A DNA stretch of 35,394 nucleotides from Acidaminococcus fermentans_A (GTDB taxonomy: Bacteria; Bacillota; Negativicutes; Acidaminococcales; Acidaminococcaceae), in the NCBI RefSeq assembly GCF_052216985.1, contig NZ_JBQOUY010000024.1, positions 1-35,394 on the forward strand. The letters run 5' to 3'. Shown here one piece after another: positions 30,011 to 35,394 of this stretch. Position numbers and translations under genes: made by a program. The notes below the pieces were generated by a model, which searched no databases, had not been told where the DNA came from, and saw only the letters and a list, made by a program, of their open reading frames with translations. Each line of letters opens with the position of its first letter. Positions within the stretch are counted from its first letter, which is position 1.

Positions 30011-31251
30011 CGAATTTCATCTTTGGACGGGGCCTGTTCGGCCGGTGGATCTTTGCCGGTCCTACTGGGGCCGGTGAAGGAAACAGCGACCGGGGCAAGG
30101 TCCATGAGTACTATCCCGGCCAGTTCGTGGTCTATGCCTACAAAAAGGACGGGACCCGGACGGCTATTTTTGGCGGGGGCAGCGAGGCCAATGCCCTGAA
30201 TGAAGTGACCTTTGAAATCACCAGCACCGGCTGTGGCCAGTGCCAGATGACCTTTTACCGGCAGCCGGATAACGCCCAGCTGGACTATATGCAGCGTATC
30301 GACATCCACCTGTACGGAGACCGGAAACCCTGGTACAGCGGGTACATCATCAGCCGGCCTATTGAAGGGACTACGGATACCAAGTTCGTGTACAAAGGCT
30401 ATGGTTTCTACAACCGGCTGGAGAATGTGATGCTCTGGAAGACCTATGAGAATACGGACGTGGGAGATATCGTCCGGGACATTGCCCGCCAGGTGGAACG
30501 GCAGACATTGCAGGTGGTCTACAACGACAGCAAGATCCAGAGCGTGGGATACCGTCCCACCAAACTGGTCTTTGACGGGGTGACGGTGAAAGAGGCCCTG
30601 AATACCCTGGCGGACTTTGCCGTGGATTACGTGTACGGAGTGGATGAATACCGGTGTCTGTACTTTCGCCGCAGAGAGACAGCAGTGAACGAACAGGCCC
30701 GTCTTACGGTAGGAAAACACATTACTTCCTACACCCCTTCCTGGGATGTGTCCAAACTGGTGAACTGGGCTCGGATCAAGGGGGGCAGCGTGGACGACCA
30801 GGGCGAGCAGTGGCTGTGCGTTGTGGAAGATAAGGAAAGCCAGAACAGCTACGGGGTCCACCAGGCCGTCTGGAACCTGCCGGAAGCCTACGATGCCGCC
30901 GATGCCAAAAGGTGGGGCGAAAACCAGATCAGCCAGTACAAGGCTCCTGTGAAATCCGCCAAGATCAGCGGGGTGCGACTGGAGTACCCTTACCCGGACG
31001 GGACCTTCAACGTCCGACATATGTCTACTGACGGGCTGGCGGAAATCCGAAGGCTGGATGGGAATGCGGATACCTATCCTATCAAGAAGATCAAATACAC
31101 CCTCTCCGGGGAAAAGGGCATCAAGACCGAAATGGAGCTGGGCGAGCCCCAATTTTCCGTGGACCGGTATCTGTCAGAAATCGAACGGCGGTCCAAGGAT
31201 ATCGAGCAGTCCCAGTCTTCGGCCCTGAAACAATGGAAAGGAGGAAGCTGA
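30007..31251 (+). CDS. Tail hub / tail-associated protein
   Basis: 414 residues from ATG 30007, overlapping the Dit stop. The sequence shows the domain order of baseplate hub proteins (gp27/Tal-like): FEITSTGCGQCQMTFYRQPDNAQLDYMQRIDIHLYGDRKPWYSGYI, KGYGFYNRLENVML, VKEALNTLADFAVDYVYGVDEYRCLYF. No peptidase motif is evident. It plugs the tail tip and carries the fibres. Confidence 0.78.
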   Translation: MTNFIFGRGLFGRWIFAGPTGAGEGNSDRGKVHEYYPGQFVVYAYKKDGTRTAIFGGGSEANALNEVTFEITSTGCGQCQMTFYRQPDNAQLDYMQRIDIHLYGDRKPWYSGYIISRPIEGTTDTKFVYKGYGFYNRLENVMLWKTYENTDVGDIVRDIARQVERQTLQVVYNDSKIQSVGYRPTKLVFDGVTVKEALNTLADFAVDYVYGVDEYRCLYFRRRETAVNEQARLTVGKHITSYTPSWDVSKLVNWARIKGGSVDDQGEQWLCVVEDKESQNSYGVHQAVWNLPEAYDAADAKRWGENQISQYKAPVKSAKISGVRLEYPYPDGTFNVRHMSTDGLAEIRRLDGNADTYPIKKIKYTLSGEKGIKTEMELGEPQFSVDRYLSEIERRSKDIEQSQSSALKQWKGGS

Positions 31252-31895
31252 TGGCCATCCATGATTATCGATTCAATCCCTTTGAAAACACCTTTGACAT
31301 CAAGAAAATCTTCGACGAAACCCACGTGATCCCCAGCAACAGCCCCTATACCATCCGGCTGGCGGAAGTGCCCCAGAAGACTTCTCCCACCACCCTGCAG
31401 GTGAAGTTCCAGAACGGAACCCTCCTGACGGAAGTGGCGGAAGAACCGGCCCAGGGGCAGTACTGGCCGGACTACCTCACCACAGAGCATGGTATCGAGG
31501 GCTGGAATACCGGGACGTTGAAATTTTCTGCAGCCGATGCGGGGAAGACCGTCCTTGTGACCTATAACGGGATGGGGACCCTGACGGACGACCGGCTCAT
31601 CGACCAGGTGGAGATTTCCGTAACGTCCAGCACGCAGGCAGACAAGGACGCCCGGGTGATGGGCTTGAATTCCTGGGACGTAGAGACGGGACCTACATCG
31701 GCACCGGGACTGCAGTCCATCAAGTCTGCTTACCATATCCGGAAACACCGGGGGATCCCGGCAGGAACCTACACCCTCCGGCGTATCCTTCAGGAACTGG
31801 TGAACCGGTCCCATACAGAAGAATACTGGAAAGAGAATTCTCAGTGCAACTGCAACTGTAACTGCGACTGCAGCGATGATTCAGGAGGAGGCTAA
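31251..31895 (+). CDS. Baseplate/tail protein with C-terminal CxCxC tag
   Basis: 214 residues, ATG 31251 overlapping the hub stop, with AAAGGAGG upstream. Residues 1-~160 look like a beta-rich structural protein (FNPFENTFDIKKIFDETHVIP, SPYTIRLAEVPQKTSPTTLQVKF, KTVLVTYNGMGTLTDDRLIDQVEI). A helix follows (YTLRRILQELVNRS). The last 16 residues are five cysteines at every second position (CNCNCNCDC, 199-207) plus SDDSGGG. The same ending closes the Cys-rich protein at 34817. The tag could be a substrate for the radical SAM enzyme at 33721, a metal site or a crosslinking site. Confidence 0.75.
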   Translation: MAIHDYRFNPFENTFDIKKIFDETHVIPSNSPYTIRLAEVPQKTSPTTLQVKFQNGTLLTEVAEEPAQGQYWPDYLTTEHGIEGWNTGTLKFSAADAGKTVLVTYNGMGTLTDDRLIDQVEISVTSSTQADKDARVMGLNSWDVETGPTSAPGLQSIKSAYHIRKHRGIPAGTYTLRRILQELVNRSHTEEYWKENSQCNCNCNCDCSDDSGGG

Positions 31896-31896
31896 A

Positions 31897-32232
31897 ATGC
31901 TGGTCATTGATGAAAATAAGAACATCCAGGTGTCCCAGTACGACACCTTTTCTATCCGATTCCGTTTTACCAATTACAAGCTGACCAACGCGGACAAAGT
32001 GGTCTTTGCCATTAAGAAAACCACCAACTCTTCCGAAGTAGTGTATGCGGACACCTTCTACAACCCCAACAACAACTTCGTGGATGTGGTGGTGCCCAAG
32101 GGAGCTCTGGATTCCCTGGAGCCTGGAGCATACATCTACGACCTGGCGATCATGAACAGCGAGACGGAACGGATCTTGACCTGCTTCTTTACCAAATCTT
32201 TCATCATCAAGGGGGTGGCCCACAATGTCTGA
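31897..32232 (+). CDS. Small baseplate-like protein
   Basis: 111 residues from ATG 31897, with GGAGGAGG upstream, one base after the previous stop. LVIDENKNIQVSQYDTFSIRFRFTN, KVVFAIKKTT and LEPGAYIYDLAIMN suggest an Ig-like or BppU-N-like beta domain common in Firmicute baseplates. It overlaps the fibre gene start by 8 bases. No catalytic motif. Confidence 0.65.
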   Translation: MLVIDENKNIQVSQYDTFSIRFRFTNYKLTNADKVVFAIKKTTNSSEVVYADTFYNPNNNFVDVVVPKGALDSLEPGAYIYDLAIMNSETERILTCFFTKSFIIKGVAHNV

Positions 32233-33724
32233 TGCTGCCAATGTGGAAGTGACGCTGACCGTCCAAAATAACACGGAAGTGGAACTGGGAGACGTGGCGG
32301 ATACCTATGCCGCCGACCAGGCCCGGGAATACAAAAACAAAGCCGGAGAATATGCAGAGAATGCCCTCAACAGCCAGAACATGGCGGAAGCCTGGGCGGA
32401 AAGCGACAGCCCTCCCGCCGGGGAAGGAACCCGATCTTCTAAAGTCTGGGCAGATACAGCCCGGCAGTGGGCGGAGAGCACCCAGGAGCCGGACGGAGTT
32501 TCCGGGGCACGGTCCTCTAAAACCTGGGCGGAAACAGCACGGGCCTGGGCGGAAAGTACTGAGAATCCGGATGGGGTTGCTGGAGCCAAGTCCAGTAAAG
32601 CCTGGGCTACGGTTTCTTCCCAAAAAGCTGCTGAAGCATCCGCCAGCGCCAAGGCCGCGGACACCAGTGCCAAAGCCTCTGCCAGCAGTGCAACGGCAGC
32701 CAAAGCCTCCCAGGAAGAGGCCGCCACCCAGGCCACCATGGCCAGGCAAAGTGCCGAGAGTGCCGCCGAGAAACTGGCTCAAATGCAGATTGATCTAAAG
32801 GTGAAGGCGGATGTGGACAGCCCGGCCCTGACAGGGACCCCAGCAGCTCCGACTCCCGCAGAAAATGCCCAAAGCACCCAGATCGCCAACGTGGCCTATG
32901 TGAAGCAGAAAATCGCAGAGCTGGTGAATGGCTCCGATGCCTCCCTGGATACCCTGAAAGAACTGGCGGATGCCCTGGGGAACGACCCCAACTTTGCCAC
33001 TACCATCATGACGGCCATGGGGAAGAAGCTGGATGCCACAGCAACGGCCCAGGCGGCCCTGGCAGATGGGAAAGGGAACAACATCGCAGAGACCTACGCC
33101 ACCAAGGCAGAACTGACCGGGGAAACCGGGACCCTTGCGACGGTGGCCAAAACCGGCAGCTATACGGATCTGCTGAACAGACCGGTGATCCCGGATAAGA
33201 CCAGCCAGCTGACCAACGACAGCCGGTTTGTGGCTACGGATGCGGACGGGAATGTGACCCTGACGGGTACCCTGACCGCCACCAAAGTCTACAACGCGGT
33301 CTATAACGACTACGCTGAATTCTTTCCCCGGGGCGGGGATACTCAGCGGGGAGACATCATTGCCCTGGACGAAACAACCAATAAGGAACAATACGTCAAG
33401 GCCACTGCCGGCAGCCTGTGTGTGGTGGGAGTCCATACGGAAGATTTTGCTTCCATCATCGGCGGCCGGACCCTTTCTCCGGGGGACGACATCCTGAAAG
33501 TGAACCTCCCTACGTATATCCCCGTAGCCCTGGCCGGCCGTGTGCCTGTCCGGATGTATGGGAAAGCCAAGAAAGGCGGATGGGTGATCCCTTCCGAAAT
33601 GCCGGGAGTGGGCCGGATGGCCCTTTCGGGCGAAAGTCTTAGCCAGGCGGTGGGACAGATCGTGAAGGACGATACCGCAGAAAACGTGCGGCTGGTGAAG
33701 ATCATCGTAAGGAGTGGAAGATGA
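32225..33724 (+). CDS. Tail fibre protein
   Basis: 499 residues. It opens with a short domain, then three ~31-residue repeats of the AWAESxxxPxGxxGxxSSKxWAxTA type (residues ~55-140), then an Ala/Ser coiled coil (SASAKAADTSAKASASSATAAKA). The stem DSPALTGTPAAPTPAENAQSTQIANVAYV and SLDTLKELADALGNDPNFATTI matches lambda Stf-like fibres. The C-terminal region (YNDYAEFFPRGGDTQRGDII, then SLCVVGVHTEDFASIIGG) resembles phage tail-tip shafts. It probably binds the host surface. The stop overlaps the radical SAM start by ATGA, so the two are translationally coupled. Confidence 0.85.
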   Translation: MSDAANVEVTLTVQNNTEVELGDVADTYAADQAREYKNKAGEYAENALNSQNMAEAWAESDSPPAGEGTRSSKVWADTARQWAESTQEPDGVSGARSSKTWAETARAWAESTENPDGVAGAKSSKAWATVSSQKAAEASASAKAADTSAKASASSATAAKASQEEAATQATMARQSAESAAEKLAQMQIDLKVKADVDSPALTGTPAAPTPAENAQSTQIANVAYVKQKIAELVNGSDASLDTLKELADALGNDPNFATTIMTAMGKKLDATATAQAALADGKGNNIAETYATKAELTGETGTLATVAKTGSYTDLLNRPVIPDKTSQLTNDSRFVATDADGNVTLTGTLTATKVYNAVYNDYAEFFPRGGDTQRGDIIALDETTNKEQYVKATAGSLCVVGVHTEDFASIIGGRTLSPGDDILKVNLPTYIPVALAGRVPVRMYGKAKKGGWVIPSEMPGVGRMALSGESLSQAVGQIVKDDTAENVRLVKIIVRSGR

Positions 33725-34842
33725 AATATTTAAAACGGAACATTAACACGGTATTCCTCATGCTGGGGAATTCCTGCAATATGAACTGTGCTTACTGTCT
33801 GCAGCATCCTCTGGTGCATAAGCCTCTGACCCGGGAGGTCAACCCAGAAATCTACGACTTCCTGGAAGAGATTTCTCAAGAAAACTCCCGGCCCCTCCAC
33901 CTGCAGTTCTACGGCGGGGAGCCTCTGTTGTACTTTGCCGCCATCCAGGAAGTGGTGGCTGCTGTTAAGAAACGCAAATTGAACATGACCTTTGGGATCA
34001 TTACCAATGGCCGGGCCCTCACGGATGAAATGGTCCGTTTTTTTAATGCCCGGAATTTTACGGTCTGTGTGTCCTGGGACGGACCTCACGTGAGGGAAAC
34101 CCGGGGATACGATGTGTTTTCCGTGCCGGAAACCCGGGAACGGATCTTGGCCCTGGGACATCTCTGTCTTTCTGCCGTCCTTTCCGCCAAAGCCTATCCC
34201 CGGGAAGTGCTTCAGGCATTCCAGAAGATTTCGGAGGAGTACAGTGCCATCCATGGGTACCAGATTGCCGTGAACCTGGACGAGATCATGGATACGGGCC
34301 TTCCGAAGAAGAATCTGCTGGACATAGACTACAGCCGGGTGAAGCGGGAGATGACGGCCATGGCCCTCCAGTTCCTGGACGGCTTTGGGAAACGGGTCCC
34401 CCCGGATCGGTACACGGAAGAAGCCTACATCCGTCAGCTTTTTGGATCCCTGAAGGATTTCTACCTGACGGGAAAAGGCAAGTGGGACCGGTACACGGCG
34501 GCCTGCGGGAACGGTCTCACGGTACTGAACCTGGATCTCCAGGGCAATCTGTATCCCTGCCACAACACCTCCCGGAAGGCCGGCACCATCCATGACGGGT
34601 ACTTCAGTTACTTGCAGCGGATCCTTGCTGGGGACCACACCCATGAGTATCGAAAAGAGTGCCTGTCCTGTACAGCTCTCGCCTTCTGTCAGGGCGGCTG
34701 CAAGCTGGTGGGGGACAAAGCCCGGAAGGGATCCTACTGCCGGCTCAAGCGGGCCGTTTTCACTCCGGTCCTGATAGCCATCCAGCAGTACGGGCAGAAG
34801 CTATTGGAGAAGAACCATGGCAAAGAACGGAACCATCAATAA
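33721..34842 (+). CDS. Radical SAM/SPASM peptide maturase
   Basis: 373 residues. The radical SAM cluster motif CNMNCAYC gives Cys19, 23 and 26. GGEP at 65-68 follows, then TNGRALTDE and VSWDGPHVRETRG. The C-terminus is a full seven-cysteine SPASM domain: C262, G275-x4-C280, C314-x2-C317-x5-C323-x3-C327 and C340, holding two auxiliary iron-sulfur clusters. Enzymes of this type install thioether or other crosslinks on ribosomal peptides or modify sulfatases. The gene sits in a phage tail operon: it overlaps the fibre gene by 4 bases, and its own end overlaps a Cys-rich protein gene by 26 bases. No leader-binding RRE domain is evident. The substrate is very likely the Cys-rich neighbours, but the chemistry is unknown. 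Confidence 0.92.
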   Translation: MKYLKRNINTVFLMLGNSCNMNCAYCLQHPLVHKPLTREVNPEIYDFLEEISQENSRPLHLQFYGGEPLLYFAAIQEVVAAVKKRKLNMTFGIITNGRALTDEMVRFFNARNFTVCVSWDGPHVRETRGYDVFSVPETRERILALGHLCLSAVLSAKAYPREVLQAFQKISEEYSAIHGYQIAVNLDEIMDTGLPKKNLLDIDYSRVKREMTAMALQFLDGFGKRVPPDRYTEEAYIRQLFGSLKDFYLTGKGKWDRYTAACGNGLTVLNLDLQGNLYPCHNTSRKAGTIHDGYFSYLQRILAGDHTHEYRKECLSCTALAFCQGGCKLVGDKARKGSYCRLKRAVFTPVLIAIQQYGQKLLEKNHGKERNHQ

Positions 34843-35179
34843 AACCACCTTCACGGACACGACAGCCCTCACAGATACCAGTGAGCTGAAGGTGAAGGCC
34901 ATCCATGTGACGGAACTCCAGACGGCTCTGGAACAGCTCAATGCCTACGGGGCCAATGTGGACAACTGCGGAAACTGCACCTTCTGCCAGTCGTGCCAGA
35001 AATGCCAGACCTGCCAGGGATGTCAGAGCCAGAAATGTCAGTCCAGTTCCTGCCAAACCTGCCAGAGCATCAGCCAGTGCAGCTCGAGGAACTGTACCTG
35101 CCAGACGAGAGGGCAGTGCGATTGCAACTGCAACTGTAGCAACTGTAACTGCTCGGACGATTCGGGAGGAGGGCCATAA
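34817..35179 (+). CDS. Cys-rich repeat protein, likely substrate of the radical SAM enzyme
   Basis: 120 residues, GGAG upstream, overlapping the maturase gene end. Residues 1-50 contain no cysteine and end in a helix (VKAIHVTELQTALEQLNAYG). Residues 51-112 hold 19 cysteines: seven at a strict spacing of three (51, 54, 57, 60, 63, 66, 69; CxxC with frequent CQx), then irregular CxxxC and CxC, ending CDCNCNC-SNCNC and SDDSGGGP. This layout, a leader-like helix and a repetitive Cys core next to a SPASM enzyme, is what RiPP precursors look like. The helix resembles the one in the 35181 protein. Whether the mature product is released or is part of the virion is unknown. Confidence 0.8.
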   Translation: MAKNGTINKTTFTDTTALTDTSELKVKAIHVTELQTALEQLNAYGANVDNCGNCTFCQSCQKCQTCQGCQSQKCQSSSCQTCQSISQCSSRNCTCQTRGQCDCNCNCSNCNCSDDSGGGP

Positions 35180-35180
35180 G

Positions 35181-35394
35181 ATGGCAAGTCAGAACGAGAT
35201 TGTATGGAAGAAGGACCTGACGGACATCCAGTCGGGACTGGAGACCCTTGCCACAAAGACGAAGATCTCCATCGACCTTTCCTCGATGAACTATGACAAG
35301 GTGAAGAAAATCAACGTGGCAGCCCTGGAAACAGCGGTGAACAAACTAGAGGAGGCCTTTTCGGGAAACTGTTGCCAGGCCAACTGCTGCCAGA
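35181..35394 (+). CDS. Second Cys-containing protein, truncated by window end
   Basis: It begins at ATG 35181, two bases after the previous stop, with GGAGGAGGG upstream. 71 codons are visible: NEIVWKKDLTDIQSGLETLATKT, then YDKVKKINVAALETAVNKLEEAFSGN, then NCCQANCCQ at the window edge. The helix VKxIxVxxLxxAxxxL before the first cysteines parallels that of the 34817 protein, while the cysteines are paired (CC). It is probably a further substrate of the same maturase. The 3' end is missing. Confidence 0.7.
   Translation, partial: MASQNEIVWKKDLTDIQSGLETLATKTKISIDLSSMNYDKVKKINVAALETAVNKLEEAFSGNCCQANCCQ

Noticed and set aside
32225..33724. Diversity-generating retroelement acting on the tail fibre
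   Set aside because: No reverse transcriptase, template repeat or variable-repeat copy is visible in the window.
34950..35160. Cys-rich repeat as a zinc-ribbon or metallothionein
   Set aside because: Not excluded, but strict CxxCxxC spacing with a Cys-free leader next to a SPASM maturase fits a modified peptide better. There are no metal-resistance genes nearby.

Overview
The window reads as the left part of a chromosomally integrated, tailed (siphovirus-like) prophage in a diderm Firmicute, most likely a member of the Negativicutes. The host guess rests on the gene at 197-2335: an outer-membrane autotransporter with a signal peptide and a C-terminal beta-barrel ending in Phe, next to phage genes with strong Firmicute-type Shine-Dalgarno sites (AAGGAGG). 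I cannot name genus or species.

Layout. 1-2410 is host DNA: the start of a divergent minus-strand gene, the autotransporter and its terminator. 2498-4205 is a decayed IS256-like element in which an unknown 414-residue reading frame runs into the first 126 residues of a transposase. 4334-4689 is a hairpin-rich leader that ends in an intrinsic terminator overlapping a hairpin that masks a ribosome binding site. 4689-11739 is the early region: sigma-like protein, BRO/KilAC antirepressor, small nucleotide-hydrolase-like protein, P4-type primase-helicase, a tandem 124-bp repeat array that looks like a replication origin, VRR-NUC nuclease, a frameshifted SNF2 helicase, and a DUF1492/ArpU-like regulator. 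11856-14316 holds HNH endonuclease, small terminase (probably starting at ATA), a tiny ORF and a ParB-methyltransferase fusion. 14336-17415 is an accessory cassette that includes an amidoligase; its four transcription units each begin with a copy of the same ~45-bp promoter-like element. 17447-28802 is packaging, head and tail: large terminase, portal, ClpP-type protease, capsid, connectors, tail tube, a tail chaperone pair with an A AAA AAC frameshift site, and the tape measure. Two inserts interrupt it: an antisense two-gene operon between terminase and portal, and a small secreted protein after the tape measure. 28910-33724 continues with distal tail, hub, baseplate and fibre proteins.

The most unusual part is the right end (31251-35394). 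A radical SAM/SPASM peptide maturase gene (33721-34842) overlaps the tail fibre gene by ATGA. It is followed by a 120-residue protein with 19 cysteines in CxxC and CxC repeats, then by a second related protein cut by the window edge. The Cys-rich protein shares its CxCxC-SDDSGGG terminus with the upstream tail protein at 31251-31895. I read this as a phage-encoded RiPP-like system in which a radical SAM enzyme modifies Cys-rich, probably virion-associated, proteins. That function is inferred, not shown.

No integrase, CI-type repressor, lysis genes, tRNA or att site could be identified, so the exact left prophage boundary (between about 2410 and 4689) is unresolved and the right end lies outside the window.
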